Under the pieces are notes generated by a model that ran no database searches, had not been told where the DNA came from, and saw nothing but the letters and a program-made list of their open reading frames with translations. A stretch of DNA of 64,000 nucleotides from Tranzscheliella williamsii (lineage: Eukaryota; Basidiomycota; Ustilaginomycetes; Ustilaginales; Ustilaginaceae). The translations under genes and the position numbers were made by a program. The stretch spans positions 1 through 64,000 of the forward strand of contig JALBYF010000010.1 in NCBI GenBank assembly GCA_023212725.1, read 5' to 3'. Below, one piece after another: positions 1 to 10,953 of the stretch (the stretch's first letter is position 1; every line of letters begins with the position of its first letter).

Positions 1-126
1 GCTGATACCATCTGGTCCACACGCTTCATATCCACATACAATAGGAGCACGCTTGCAAACCGAGGCACTATTTCCATTGCTGTCACCGGGCGGTGTGTGT
101 GGGAAGATTGGCTGTGTTGTGTGGAA

Positions 127-271
127 CCAGACGTGAGGCAGACGGACTGGTTGACAGTTCCACCAGACGTGAAGCAGACGGACTGGTTCAGCTTTACCAG
201 CGGTGTCGATCAGTGCTGCTGCTTCATGCACCTGGTGTAAGGCCTAAACCAGCCCGTCTGCTTCACGTCTG
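127..271. repeat. 26-bp motif, two direct copies and one inverted copy
   Basis: Copies lie at 127-152 and 163-188 on the plus strand, differing at one base. A third copy of about 25 bp lies at 247-271 in inverted orientation. All share the core CAGACGTGARGCAGACGG. The inverted copy could form a hairpin with either direct copy. It sits about 320-460 bp upstream of the DUF155 gene, so it may be a promoter element or a small repeat relic. No coding function is seen. The rest of 1-586 shows only promoter or leader sequence. Confidence 0.75.
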
Positions 272-586
272 TTTGGAATTTACCACAGGTCGCGCTTTTA
301 TGTTGTGACTCACATCAGCTGAACCTGACGTTTCCTTTGTATTTGAATTCACGGTTTATCAGCGATTATTCCTCGCATTTGGGGAACAAAATAAATTAAA
401 AGGCCGCACGTCACCACCCTCATCCACGCAACTCGAAGAAGCACCTTCAGCCTTGGCTTCACCCTTTCCCCTTTCCCCTTCATCCAGCTATCCGTACGCT
501 CACTCGGTGTCTAGCTTCTGCGCCTCAGCAGTACGTTGCAGCTCACTCGGTTTGTCTGGCTTGCTACGCCAGTGTGGACTCAGAGC

Positions 587-1225
587 ATGTCCAGTGGATC
601 GAATCGAAAGGGCCTGTTGCCCGTCTCCCAACAAGAACATGCCGGCAGCGCGGGTCCTACCAGCAACGATGCCAAAGTCAAGGCCGGCCAATCCGAACCC
701 GTCAATGCGCCTCCCACCGTCCAGCGACGGTCATCGCAGCCGCTGCCGGGTATATCCGCCACAGCTTCCTCTCTCCGCAGCCGCAGGAAAGGATCCACCT
801 CTATCGGCTCATCGTCCTCCAGTACGCACAAGCCCGATGATCTAGACGACAATGACATCGATGATGAGGCGCCCGGCGACCTGGACCCCGGCATTCATCC
901 CACCGTAGATCGCTCAAGCCGCTCGGGCAAGCCTCCCGGCCTCCATCGATCCGCCACGGCGCCAGGTTCTCATCTGGATGCTCCGTCCAAAGCAGCTTCC
1001 AGTGGCTCTCACTCCTCCGCCAAGAAGAGCAGTGCTCCCCTCTCGCCCCCTCCGACCCCTTCCGGTCGCTTCAAGGGCACACCTGCTCGAGCTACTCGTT
1101 ACTCTCTTCCCGTACGCGCAGAGAAGCCTGTGCGAACCACCAAGACTTCGGGCAAACACGTCGTGCTCCCTTCCGAGTCCCAGCTCGCCCCCCTCCCTGG
1201 CGAGGAGGACGAAGAGGACGAAGAG

Positions 1226-1257
<32 letters not shown>

Positions 1258-3835
1258 TGATGATCAAGATGATGAAGATGACGACGACACCCAAACTAAT
1301 GATGCCAAGCTTGAGTCCGCAGCGCCATCGAACAAGGTGGCTCCCCCGACCTCCGACGCAGCAGGTGAACAACACCCGGTACTCCTTGGCGGTAGAGGCG
1401 TCGGTCGCACTCTAGAGGCGGTCGGCGCCAAACCTCCCGCCAAGGTGCCTGTCACAAAACCGAAAGCCGGCTTCACCATTCCCTCCAACCGCCATACGCT
1501 CCCCGCTCCTCCTTCGGGCAAACTCATCACACCCACCTCCAAGGGGTCTAAGCGCAACGCCGCCTCTTCGGCGCTGGCGAGAGCGGCTGCGTCATCCGTA
1601 TCAGGCGCTCAAGCTCGACATGCGCCCCTCACCAAGCCCAAGGCTGCCAACACCTTCCGTGGTGCTGCCATCCGTGCTCCTCCTCTTCGCCCACCCAAGT
1701 CCGGCCCAGTCTACCACACCTTTGAGCGTATGCCGCCCTCCGCCAGGTTGATGACTTCGCTGCCGCGTCTAACAGCCTACAGCATCTCCTCCTCCATCCA
1801 TCTTGGTACGCTGCTCGGCTTTTTGCGACGTGAGCACGGTGTCAAGCCCCGTCTCTATGACGAATGCGCCTACGCTGTCTATACCAAGCCGCTCCTTCCC
1901 GGTTTCGGTCGCGCCAACGTCCGTTCTGCTCCTGAGCCGCGCAGTGCCAGCCCAGGTGCCGAATCCCGCCGCGAACGAGAGCTTGAGCAGCGAGACGAGT
2001 TTGGATATATCGGCACCTACTTTGAGCACCGCGGCGAGGTAGACGACGATATCGATCTGGACGGCTACATCAAAGGAGGCGAAGGTCGAGGCTCCGACAG
2101 CGAGAGCCGCCATCGAAATGACCGCCACGACGAGGGCAGACATGGTGGTGGCGGCGAAGGCGGCGGCGGCGGCGAGACGTCGGCCTGGGAAAGCGAAACC
2201 GAGCGATGGGCACCCTCCAAGCTTCACAGCAGTCGTGACCGCAGCGGTGGCGACGACGAAGCGAGCCAGGCCAACACCACGACAACCCTCCAGCAGCACG
2301 AGCGAAAGTCCTCCACCGACGACGGCAGTCTTCCCCTAGGCAGCAGTTTCGACGACGATGAGGGCACACTGGCCACACCTCTTGCGCGGCCCCTTGTCAC
2401 CGGCGATCCATCCGACAGCGAGCGCGATAATGGCGAGCGTCGTCCTTTCCTTCTCGAACGGCAGCGCGCCGGCAGCCAGAGCTCCGTCTCGGATGCCGAA
2501 GTGCTTCCCAGGCAGAGCTATCGTCGCGCCGGTTCCTCCGGCGACCTTACGGCGGTAGCCAACGAGATGGCCATCAACGTATCCGACTCGGCTGGTGCCA
2601 GGGACATGATGCTACAGCAACGCGCCGAAGAACGGGGCCAAGCAGAACCAGAGGCGCACTCGTACCAGTCCAACGAGATGAATATGCCCTCTTACATGGA
2701 CGATGCTCTCCGTCCGCGAGGAAGCCCTGAGGCTGGCGACGGTTCTCGGCTGCGCTCAGAGCTGGACGAGATCAACCAGTTTACAGACCCTTCTTCTCTG
2801 CAGTCTCCGCCAGCCTTGGACGGATACATGGGCTCTGCACATCACGATGACTCGAGCGCGACGCTGGCGAGTGGGCAAACCGAGGGCGAGGTGGCAGCCT
2901 CCAATTTGGAAGGAACGCCGGAACATCGACCCAAGAAGCTCAAGCTGCGCCGGAGGAGGCGCCGCTACGGCGGGCCTAACATGGCGTCGCACAACCACGA
3001 CACGTCGGCCAACTTGCTGACGCCGCGGCCGATCCTGGAGGCGCTGCAGTCTGCCGAACTGGTCATCCTGCCCTACGGTGTGCTGGTGATGTACAACTTT
3101 TCCGCCGCCGAGGAGAGGAGCATCATCGAGGATGTCCTCAGCTCTGGTTGTGCGCGGGAGCCAATGTCGGAAGGGGCCAGGGAGGCGGAAGCGTTCCACT
3201 TTTGCTACGACCCCAACATCTCTGCGCCGCGGATCTTTAACGATTTTTTCACGTTTCGCGCGCCCAACCACCTGCTCAAGCTGAGTCTGGCGCATGCCAT
3301 TGCGCAGTCGACCAAGCTGTCGGTCTTTGAGGAGCGGATGCAGGGTACGCTGGAGCTGACGTCGCACATCCCCAAGGACATGGCCTCCACAGGAGAGCTG
3401 AAGCTGAAGCGGCGCGAGGCGTTGCGGCTGACCGGCCGGCTGTTTAAGCTGCGGGTGGATGTGAATCTCACCTCCAACGTGCTGGACACACCCGAGCTGT
3501 TCTGGTCGGAAGCCTCGTTGAAGCTGCTCTACGACGCGATCCGCGACTATCTGGAGATCGACGAGCGCGTCGAGAACCTCAACGAGCGGCTGGCCGTCGC
3601 CAACGACCTGCTGGAAATCATCCACGAGCACATTGCCAACACGGCCATGTCCAAGATCACCTGGATCGTCATCATCCTCATCGTCGTCGCCTGCGCCGTC
3701 GCCGTCGGCGAGATCTCGGCCCGCTTCATCGTCGGCGCCAACCGCTCCAGCCAGCTCGCCGCCGCCCTCCTGCGCGTCCCTGCCCACCCCTCCCTCCCGC
3801 CCCCCTCCTACCTCGCCATTGCCGACGCATCCTAG
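587..3835 (+). CDS. RMD1/DUF155-family membrane protein
   Basis: A 1082-residue protein of the Rmd1/Rmd8/Sif2 (DUF155) family. Yeast members were found through meiotic-division phenotypes, and mammalian RMND1 is mitochondrial; the molecular role in fungi is poorly known. The family N-terminal block is seen near residues 394-440 (TAYSISSSIHLGTLLGFLRR, then a LYDECAYAVY-type motif). The DUF155 core is at about 820-1010 (ILPYGVLVMYNFS) and is followed by a C-terminal transmembrane helix at about 1023-1043. The first 390 residues and residues 450-800 are low-complexity and disordered. They include an Asp/Glu run at about 205-235 encoded by a GAC/GAG repeat. The ATG at 587 is chosen because the in-frame extension upstream has no ATG. 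It is a single exon. Family assignment is firm; compartment and function are not shown by the sequence. Confidence 0.85.
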
Positions 3836-4206
3836 CCGCGCGACCTCGAATTGGATCCCAAGGCACTCATCCGCACTGTCAGACCTTACAAGGACATGAA
3901 ATGTGACTTTGACAGGGCTGACGGACGGACACCTTTTGAGGCGAGGTGGGAGTTCACTTTTCTGAAGGGCATATACAGCGACGTAACTTTTACTAGCGCG
4001 ATCAAACTTTCCCGATTGGCGATGCCACGCAAAACAAATCTCACACAGAAAGAAAGGGAGTATGCCTGTAAGATTGCCCTATTTCTGTGATTTTTTGGTT
4101 TGGTTCAGTCTTCTCGAGGACGACACTTTTTGACCCACCGCCTCCAACTCCAAACCACCGTCTTTGCTACCCGTTTCGCTTGACGACTTTCGGCTGGTGT
4201 ACAATT
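3836..4206. other. Intergenic, RMD1-like to DUS3
   Basis: This 371-bp stretch between two co-oriented genes holds the 3' end of the first gene and the promoter and leader of DUS3. I see no further feature. Confidence 0.5.
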
Positions 4207-6606
4207 ATGACCGAGGTTGTCTCGCCCCAGGGTGCTTCTGTGCCGGCTGCGGGGTCGGAGTGGAAGCATCCCGTGTATGCGGCTACGGACAAGTATACGC
4301 CGGGGATTGCGCCGATCAAGGCCGAGTATGTGCTGCCGCGGGCGGGGGGTTGGGTGGGATTGCGCGCTGCTGACGATGATGCGGCGGAGGTGCGGACGGG
4401 ACCGTCGGTGGAGGGGGCGACTACGGTTCGGCCTGCGCCGGAGCTGGCGGGGGGTGCGGTGGGGAAGAAGCTCAAGGGGGCGGCGCGGAAGCGCGCGCGG
4501 CGCGAGGAGGCGGCGGCGGCAGCGGCGGCACAGCGCGATGCCAAGCGGAACAAGCCCCCTGCGGACACGCCCGAGGCGAAAAAGGGCGGCCAGAACAAGA
4601 ATCGCCAGTTCGCCTCGCTCAAGGATAGCAAAGGCCACTGCCACGGCTTTCTCACCAAGGGCCCCGCCGGGTGCAAGTTCGCCGCACCCACCGCGCACAC
4701 CCCGTGCCGCTTCAGCCATGACCTCGTCACCTACCTCGCCGACAAGGCCGCCGACATCTCCCTCTCCAATGCACCGCACCAGGACCCGCACTCTGACGCC
4801 GCCGAAGAGCCCACCGCATCCACCGCCGAGGACCCCACTTCCACCGCCGAGGACCCTGCCCACCAGAGCCTCGATTTTGCTACCTCCTGCCCCATCTTCG
4901 CCACCAAGGGCTTCTGCACCATGGGCTGGAAGTGCCGCTTTCTCGGCGCCCACGTCACTGTCGTCGGCCCCTCGCGGCTGGCGAACCCCACCGCGCCGTC
5001 CGGCTTTGCAGAGTCAGGGCTCGAGATGGTCACCGACCAAGCCAAGCTGGACGCCTGGAGGTCGCGGCACAAGGCTTTCACCCTCCCCGCCGGAGAGAGC
5101 AACCCCGACCAGGAGGAGCTCAACTTTGGCACTAGCGCCGGCATGAAGTCGATGCGTATACGCAAGTATCCACTCCCCAAGACCCAGGCAGTGCTGGACG
5201 CCCTGGAAGCCGAGGCCAAGCAGCTGGCCCAGCTGGATCCCCATGGCACGACGGCTGGCAAAGGGCCGCTCCCCGTCGCGTTTAGCGAGTCCACGGCGGC
5301 TGTTGCCACCGATGCCAGCGAGCCAAGCGCAGAAGAGGACTTGGAAGAGCTGGAGAATTCGATGCGGAATCAATCTGCCGCGCGACAGGCGGAAGCAGCG
5401 GCCTCGTCCGGCGGGCAAGGCAGCACGGATCTGGCACGTATCCGGCCGAGCGAGAAGCGGCGTCTGAACTGGAAGGGGGAGCTCTACCTTGCGCCGCTAA
5501 CGACGACGGGCAATTTGCCGTTCCGGCGGATCTGCAGCAGCTTTGGCTCGGACATCCACTGTGGCGAGATGGGGTTGGCCGAGTCGTTTCTGCACGGCAA
5601 CGCGTCGGAATGGTCGCTGGTGCGGCGGTGGGAAGGGGAGCGGATCTTTGGCACGCAGCTGTGCGGCGGCAAGCCGGACCTGCTGGTTCCCGTCGCCGAG
5701 GCGCTCAAGAACGAGATTGGCGACGGGCTTGACTTTGTCGACATCAACTGCGGCTGCCCGATCGACCTGGTCTACAACCGCGGGGCGGGGTCGGCCCTGC
5801 TGGACCATCCGACCAAGCTTTCCAAGATTGTGCGCGGGATGAATGCGGTGCTGGGCGATACGCCACTGACGATCAAGCTGCGGACGGGGACGTCGTCCAA
5901 GCAGACGACGCACAAGCTCTTTTCGCGGCTGCAGACCGAGTGGGGTGTGTCGGCGGCGACGCTGCACGGACGCTCGCGAAAGCAGCGGTACAAGAACGAC
6001 GCCGACTGGGGCTATATCCGGACATGCACCCAGTCGCTGCGGCAGTCGGTGCTCGAGTGGAACGAGGAGGCGCGCCACGCCGACGAGCCCGAGATGGTTC
6101 CCGTCCCCGTCTATGGCAACGGCGACGTCTTTTCCTGGCAGGACTACTACGAGCGACTCGAGCAGACGCAGGTCGACGGCGAGATGATTGCCCGCGGCGC
6201 GCTCATCAAGCCCTGGCTCTTCACCGAGATCAAGGAGCGGCGCGACTGGGACATTAGCGCGCGCGAGCGCCTCGACATGCTCCGCCAGTTCGCCGAATAC
6301 GGCCTCTCACACTGGGGCTCCGACACCCACGGCGTCAACACCACGCGTCGCTTCCTCTGCGAGATGATGAGCTTCACCCACCGCTATGTGCCCACCGGCC
6401 TGCTCGAGTTCCTGCCCGCCCGCCTCAACGACCGCCCCCCCCTCTTCCGCGGCCGCGACCAGCTCGAAACCCTCCTCGCCAGCACCAACAGCAACGACTG
6501 GGTCCAAGTCTCGGAAATGTTCCTCGGAGAGGCCCCCGACCAGTGGTCCTTTACCCCCAAACACAAGAGCTCCAGCTACGCCGACGCCGGCGAGCAGCAG
6601 GGCTGA
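4207..6606 (+). CDS. DUS3: tRNA-dihydrouridine(47) synthase [NAD(P)+], Dus3 type
   Basis: A 799-residue Dus3 that reduces uridine 47 in the variable loop of cytosolic tRNAs using FMN and NAD(P)H. Two CCCH-type zinc-finger segments lie at about 144-170 ([16 protein letters not shown]) and 227-250 ([11 protein letters not shown]...GWKCRF). They probably help bind RNA. The FMN-dependent TIM-barrel starts near residue 426 ([18 protein letters not shown]) and contains the Dus signature [19 protein letters not shown] around residue 515. The LKLRTG and [10 protein letters not shown] motifs follow. Length and domain order match fungal Dus3 proteins. The start is the ATG at 4207; the in-frame extension back to 4087 has no conserved content. 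It is a single exon, and codon use shifts to very G-rich near the N-terminus. Confidence 0.95.
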   Translation: MTEVVSPQGASVPAAGSEWKHPVYAATDKYTPGIAPIKAEYVLPRAGGWVGLRAADDDAAEVRTGPSVEGATTVRPAPELAGGAVGKKLKGAARKRARREEAAAAAAAQRDAKRNKPPADTPEAKKGGQNKNRQFASLKDSKGHCHGFLTKGPAGCKFAAPTAHTPCRFSHDLVTYLADKAADISLSNAPHQDPHSDAAEEPTASTAEDPTSTAEDPAHQSLDFATSCPIFATKGFCTMGWKCRFLGAHVTVVGPSRLANPTAPSGFAESGLEMVTDQAKLDAWRSRHKAFTLPAGESNPDQEELNFGTSAGMKSMRIRKYPLPKTQAVLDALEAEAKQLAQLDPHGTTAGKGPLPVAFSESTAAVATDASEPSAEEDLEELENSMRNQSAARQAEAAASSGGQGSTDLARIRPSEKRRLNWKGELYLAPLTTTGNLPFRRICSSFGSDIHCGEMGLAESFLHGNASEWSLVRRWEGERIFGTQLCGGKPDLLVPVAEALKNEIGDGLDFVDINCGCPIDLVYNRGAGSALLDHPTKLSKIVRGMNAVLGDTPLTIKLRTGTSSKQTTHKLFSRLQTEWGVSAATLHGRSRKQRYKNDADWGYIRTCTQSLRQSVLEWNEEARHADEPEMVPVPVYGNGDVFSWQDYYERLEQTQVDGEMIARGALIKPWLFTEIKERRDWDISARERLDMLRQFAEYGLSHWGSDTHGVNTTRRFLCEMMSFTHRYVPTGLLEFLPARLNDRPPLFRGRDQLETLLASTNSNDWVQVSEMFLGEAPDQWSFTPKHKSSSYADAGEQQG

Positions 6607-6644
6607 CCCCCCCACCCTCCCCCACACATGCACAGGCAAAACTG

Positions 6645-6760
6645 CGCACATCTACATGCCAACGTGTTTGCTGCGCACATCTACATGCCAACATGTTTGC
6701 TGCGCACATCTACATGCCAACGTGTTTGCTGCACACATCCACATGCGAATGTGTTTGCCC
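6645..6760. repeat. 29-bp tandem repeat, about 4 copies
   Basis: Units start at 6645, 6674, 6703 and 6732. The first three are nearly identical; the fourth is diverged. Each unit contains ACATGCCAACRTGTTTG, whose ends form a short ACATG/CATGT inverted repeat. It lies 38 bp after the DUS3 stop, so it is probably in the DUS3 3' untranslated region or just beyond. It is read here as a minisatellite. Confidence 0.85.
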
Positions 6761-7205
6761 CCGTCTGTGTGCTGGTGCGGACCAGCTGAGCGGGGGGGAG
6801 AGTGAGTGAGGTGGGAAAGGGGTCCATTTGGATGTTAGACCGTCAATCCTGCGCCCGAGCGATGGTTGGCGTGTGCTCAGCGCTTTCTACGCCAGTCGAT
6901 TTACAAATCGACAGAGAATAGAAACCGCCGCGCAGGCTGGAGTGGAGTGGTAGCGGGAGGGAATACAAAGCTGGATTCGGCCCCTTTAGCGACGCTTGGG
7001 TTGAATAGCGGGCGAAGCTCTCGTCCACCATCCACACCTGTCCCTGGCGCCGTTGTCCGCCTCTTTGCTGCGCTCGCCCTTGTCTCCTCGGCGCACAAGA
7101 CCACTGGTCGACGTACGCATCGTTTGCGCAGCAGCACACACCCGCATCCGCCGCCGCCGCCGCCGCCGCCGCCGTCGCTGTGCTGCACGGCAGACACGCG
7201 CTGCT
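6761..7205. other. VMA16 promoter and leader with (CCG)9
   Basis: Upstream region of the V-ATPase gene. A CCG trinucleotide repeat of nine units occupies 7148-7174, about 30 bp before the start codon. It is probably in the 5' untranslated leader. Nothing else is recognised. Confidence 0.5.
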
Positions 7206-8281
7206 ATGGTCTCCACCCTCGCTCTGGGCGCAGGCACGTCGCTCACCACTCTCTCCGCCGTGGGGCTGTACATGCTTCTGACAGGTGCGTCCGCGTTCCT
7301 CCCCGCTGCGGTCGCCGTCTGACTTGCCTATGCTGACGCTTTCCGTGCCCGCTTTGCCCCTCCTGCCTACTTTGCGTCGCGTGCGCGCAGGCAATGGCGA
7401 GTCGTTCAACGTCGGCGCCTTCCTGCAAGAAACCTCGCCCTACGCTTGGGCCCTCATCGGCATAGGTCTCTGCATCGGCCTCTCCGTCATCGGCGCAGGC
7501 TGGGGCATCTTCATCACCGGCTCCAGCATCCTCGGCGCCGGTGTTCGTGCCCCCCGAATCACCACAAAAAACTTGGTCTCGTAGGTCGACCCCCCGGCAC
7601 TTGCCGCCTGCTTCTGCTCGGACATCCCTGCTGACCACTTGCCTCCCTTGCCTCCGACTTGTCTTGGACTTGCGACGTTCTTTTGCTCCGGCAGGATCAT
7701 CTTTTGCGAAGTTGTTGCGATTTACGGCGTCATCATGGCCATCGTCTTCTCGTCCAAGATCACCGGCAATCTGGAAAGCGGCGCAGATGGTCTGTGGTCG
7801 CAGGACAACTACCTGACCGGACACATTCTCTTCTGGGGCGGTGTCACCGTCGGCATGTGCAATCTCTGCTGCGGTGTCGCCGTAGGCATCACCGGCAGTA
7901 ACGCCGCTATCGCCGACGCAGCCGACCCGCAGCTCTTTGTCAAGATCCTCATCGTCGAGGTCTTTAGCTCCATTCTCGGGCTCTTTGGTCTGATTGGTAC
8001 GTAGCCCTGTTTCCACAGCGACACCACGCATCGACTCTTGCATCGCGGGCCAGCACTGACCGTGCTACGCTACGCTACGCTACGCTACGCTACGCTACGC
8101 CCTTCTTTCCCTCGCTGCCCGTGTTTCGTGCCACCTACAGTGGGACTCATCATGGTAAGTCGCTGCGAAACTGGCTTTGGCAGCCACGAGACGCCGGGAC
8201 GGGACGCTGACGCTGGCCAACCTTTCTCCTCCCCACACGCTTCAATCGATGCAGACGGGCCGAGCCACCGAGTTCCATTAA
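7206..8281 (+). CDS. VMA16: V-type ATPase proteolipid subunit c''
   Basis: Spliced gene, exons 7206-7284, 7391-7580, 7695-7996, 8141-8154 and 8255-8281, giving 203 residues. It is the c'' proteolipid of the V0 proton ring, which translocates protons across vacuolar, Golgi and endosomal membranes. Four or five hydrophobic helices are visible. The essential buried glutamate is in the FCEVVAIYG helix, and a second glutamate is in [14 protein letters not shown]. The N-terminal helix before ESFNVG distinguishes c'' from c and c'. All introns have GT-AG ends and the reading frame joins exactly: [27 protein letters not shown], then TGRATEFH and stop. Exon 4 is only 14 nt. Length agrees with yeast Vma16 (about 213 residues). 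Confidence 0.93.
8064..8100. repeat. 5-bp microsatellite (GCTAC)n in VMA16 intron 3
   Basis: About 7.4 perfect copies of GCTAC/TACGC lie within the intron preceding the 14-nt microexon. Length variation here would change intron length but not the protein. Confidence 0.9.
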
Positions 8282-8562
8282 TGCACCTATTCGCCCTTCT
8301 CTGCCACCACTGTAGGCTCCTTGGCGGCGTCGCGGTTGCTTTCCGCGCCCACGCCGTTGCCTCGCCGTTTTACGCTTCTGCTCCCTCTCCGCGTGTGAGC
8401 GCCCCGGCCACGGCCACACACTGTACATTCCGGAACTGGTCACACTAATTCGTGGCAAGGCGAGAGCGTGATCCCCGACGTGTTCGGCAGGGCCAGGGTC
8501 TGCGTTGCATTATCAGGGGTGGTGGGTGGTGGGTGACTGGTGATTGGTGAGGGGTCTGTGGA

Positions 8563-8904
8563 CTAGTGGGAGAGCTTTGCGCGGCCGCGGCGTTTGCGGC
8601 GGAGGAGGGTTTTGCGGCCGTTTTTCGACTTGAGGCGGGCGAGGAAGCCGTGTCTGCGCTTGCGGATGCGTTGCGAGGGTTGGTATTCTGAGCCGTAAGT
8701 GACGGTGCGGAGCTGGAGCGCGGGGGGTGCGGGGGCGGGGAGGCGGGGCAGTGTGCCCGGCGAGAGCAGGCTGGGGCGGGCCGCGTTGAAGAGGCCGTGC
8801 TGTGCCGCCCGCAGTGCGCCCATCGGTAGCGCAGTCCGCAGCGGCGTCACCGCCATCCCCGCCGCCAGCGCAACCACGCCACGCAGCGCGCTCAGCCGTG
8901 GCAT
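8563..8904 (-). CDS. MRPL34: Mitochondrial large-subunit ribosomal protein bL34m
   Basis: A 113-residue protein. The last 40 residues are a clear L34 domain (YQPSQRIRKRRHGFLARLKS, then KNGRKTLLRRKRRGRAKLSH), a small basic protein of the large ribosomal subunit. The N-terminal 65 residues (MPRLSALRGVVALAAG) are rich in Arg, Ala and Leu and look like a mitochondrial presequence, so it acts in the mitoribosome. I chose the ATG at 8904; the longer in-frame extension up to 9126 is not mitochondrial-like. It is convergent with VMA16 (281 bp) and divergent from PRO2 (417 bp). Confidence 0.92.
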   Translation of the reverse strand: MPRLSALRGVVALAAGMAVTPLRTALPMGALRAAQHGLFNAARPSLLSPGTLPRLPAPAPPALQLRTVTYGSEYQPSQRIRKRRHGFLARLKSKNGRKTLLRRKRRGRAKLSH

Positions 8905-9321
8905 CCTCGTATCACCCCGCACCCGCGTCGCCTCGTCGTCGTCTGTGTCCCGCGCGACTGCTTGCCGCTCCAGTGTCTTGCCCCGTCCGTGCCTGCGCCG
9001 TGTCCAGTGTGCGCGGTCGTGCAGCGCAGAAACAATGTGATGGCCCGGTCGGCAAGTGCCATCCAGAGCCACTTTACTCATTTCACACTTTCTTCCCTTC
9101 CCACCTTGCCGCACGTGATCCGGCATTTCATTAACCTAACAGCTAGAAAGCCCCTCAATTCCGATCTAACACGCACTATGTCCGCCTTAGGAAGAAAGTG
9201 ACTCGGCCGTCATGAAGAAAGCCCTCGCATTCTTGCTTGGCATGCTCTGACTTCTGTCTCTTGCTCATCACCGCCTCACTTTCTGCATCCACAAAGATTG
9301 GTATACGATACAGCTGGCAGG
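8905..9321. other. Divergent promoter MRPL34/PRO2
   Basis: This 417-bp region lies between two divergent genes and drives both. Apart from a TGACTC motif listed separately, I see no defined element. Confidence 0.5.
9199..9204 (+). promoter_or_regulatory. TGACTC motif, possible GCN4/CPC1 site
   Basis: The core of the Gcn4/Cpc1 binding site (TGACTCA-like) occurs 118 bp before the PRO2 start codon. Cross-pathway control of amino-acid genes in fungi makes this a plausible operator. A six-base match alone is weak evidence. Confidence 0.3.
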
Positions 9322-10782
9322 ATGTCGGGTGTCAGTGCGGAACAAATTGCGAAGCAGGCGAGGGCGGCGTTTGAGGCGTCGTCGCAGCTGGTCTCACCGG
9401 CGGCGGGAGAGACGTCTGGGACCGCTTCCGCCACTTGCCGCTCTGGGCCCGACGCACTGCGGTCCGGCGCACTGCTGGCGATTGTGGAGGCGCTTGCTGC
9501 GAACAAGGAGCAGATCGAGGCGGCGAATGCGGACGACATGGAGGAAGCGAATCGGCTGGTCGCGCAGGGGAAGCTCTCGGCGTCGCTGGCTGCGCGGCTG
9601 GATCTGTTCGCCAAGCCGGGCAAGTGGGAGAGCATGCTGCAGGGTGTGGCGGATGTGGCGGCGCTGCCGTCGCCGCTCGACCACGTCACCTGGGCAAAGC
9701 GGCTCGCCGAGCAGACCGACACGCAGGGCGCCATCGACCTGTACCGCATCACCTGTCCGATCGGCGTCCTGCTCTGCATCTTCGAGGCGCGCCCCGAGGT
9801 GGTGGTCAACATCGCCTCGCTCGCCATCAAGTCCGGCAACGCCGCCATCCTCAAGGGCGGCAAAGAGTCGCGGCATACCGCCGCGGCACTCTCGACGATC
9901 ATCGCCTCGGCGCTCCAGCAAAGCGGCTTGCCGCAGCATCTGATCCAGACGGTCGAGACCCGGCAGGACATCCAGTCGCTGCTGCACCTCGACGACTATA
10001 TTGACTTGGTCATTCCGCGCGGGTCGAATGAGCTGGTCAAGGCGATCCAGCGCGATGCGCGCATGCCGGTCATGGGGCATGCGGACGGGCTATGCATTGG
10101 CTATGTGCACAGCGATGCCGATCTGGAGCTGACCGCGGGGACGGTGGTGGATGCCAAGACCGACTATCCCGCCGCGTGCAATGCGCTCGAGACGCTGCTG
10201 GTGCACGAGTCGCTGCTGGGCGAGCACTTTTGGCCGAGGCTCGCGACGCGGTTGCTTGAGGCGGGCGTGGAGCTGCGGTGTGATGAGCGCGCCTTGGCGG
10301 CGCTGGGTCCGCTAAGTGGCGCAGATGCGCACCGCGTGGTGGCGGCGCGCCCTGCCGACTACGACACCGAGTTCCTCGACCTCATCCTCGCCGTCCGGGT
10401 CGTGGCCAGCCTCGACGACGCGCTCGCCCACATCGCCACCCACTCCTCGGGCCATACCGACCTCCTCCTCACCGCCCCCGCCCCCAACCCCACCGCTGCC
10501 CGCTTCGTCGCCGCCGTCCACTCGGCCAACGTCTTCGTCAACATCTCCACCCGCTTCGCCGACGGCTTCCGCTACGGCCTCGGCACCGAAGTCGGCATCA
10601 GCACTGGCAAGACCCACGCCCGCGGCCCCGTGGGCCTCGACGGCCTCGTCATCTACAAGTACGTAGCCACCTCCGCCCCCTCCACCCCCGCCCAGTCCCA
10701 CGGCCCCCAGGCCGCAGCCCACTTCCCCACCGACCGCCGCTGGGCCCACACAGACATCCCCCGCTCCTACCCCGCCCTCTAG
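9322..10782 (+). CDS. PRO2: Gamma-glutamyl phosphate reductase (proline biosynthesis)
   Basis: A 486-residue enzyme of the aldehyde dehydrogenase superfamily. It reduces gamma-glutamyl phosphate to glutamate-5-semialdehyde with NADPH, the second step of proline synthesis. Visible family motifs are CPIGVLLCIFEARPEVVVNI, SGNAAILKGGKES, the active-site segment YPAACNALETLLVH (Cys286), and the C-terminal NVFVNISTRFADGFRYGLG plus EVGISTGKTHARGPVGL blocks. The ATG at 9322 is the first in frame. The yeast enzyme has 456 residues; the excess here is an 18-residue Gly/Ser/Thr-rich insert near the N-terminus and a Pro/His-rich tail. It is a single exon and ends 171 bp from the convergent HSP110 gene. 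Confidence 0.97.
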   Translation: MSGVSAEQIAKQARAAFEASSQLVSPAAGETSGTASATCRSGPDALRSGALLAIVEALAANKEQIEAANADDMEEANRLVAQGKLSASLAARLDLFAKPGKWESMLQGVADVAALPSPLDHVTWAKRLAEQTDTQGAIDLYRITCPIGVLLCIFEARPEVVVNIASLAIKSGNAAILKGGKESRHTAAALSTIIASALQQSGLPQHLIQTVETRQDIQSLLHLDDYIDLVIPRGSNELVKAIQRDARMPVMGHADGLCIGYVHSDADLELTAGTVVDAKTDYPAACNALETLLVHESLLGEHFWPRLATRLLEAGVELRCDERALAALGPLSGADAHRVVAARPADYDTEFLDLILAVRVVASLDDALAHIATHSSGHTDLLLTAPAPNPTAARFVAAVHSANVFVNISTRFADGFRYGLGTEVGISTGKTHARGPVGLDGLVIYKYVATSAPSTPAQSHGPQAAAHFPTDRRWAHTDIPRSYPAL

Positions 10783-10953
10783 CACAAACCCTCCCAGCAT
10801 CTATCACCGCCGCCCTAGCCATTTCTCGTCCTGTCTCGCCACGCACCAGCAGTTCGGTATCGAGATTCGCACTGTATATTCAACCGGAAAGCAGACAAGC
10901 AAAGCCAAAGGCTACACGGGGAAGGGGAGCGGGGAGGGAGGAGGGAGGTGCGT

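Noticed and set aside
127..271. Inverted 26-bp copies considered as transposon termini
   Set aside because: The space between is too short for a transposase gene, and no target-site duplication is visible.
2756..3787. 343-codon antisense frame inside the DUF155 gene
   Set aside because: It overlaps the conserved DUF155 core; the Arg/Gln/Val-rich translation is typical of a GC-rich shadow.
6645..6760. Considered as a CRISPR array
   Set aside because: Units are directly adjacent without unique spacers and the genome is eukaryotic.
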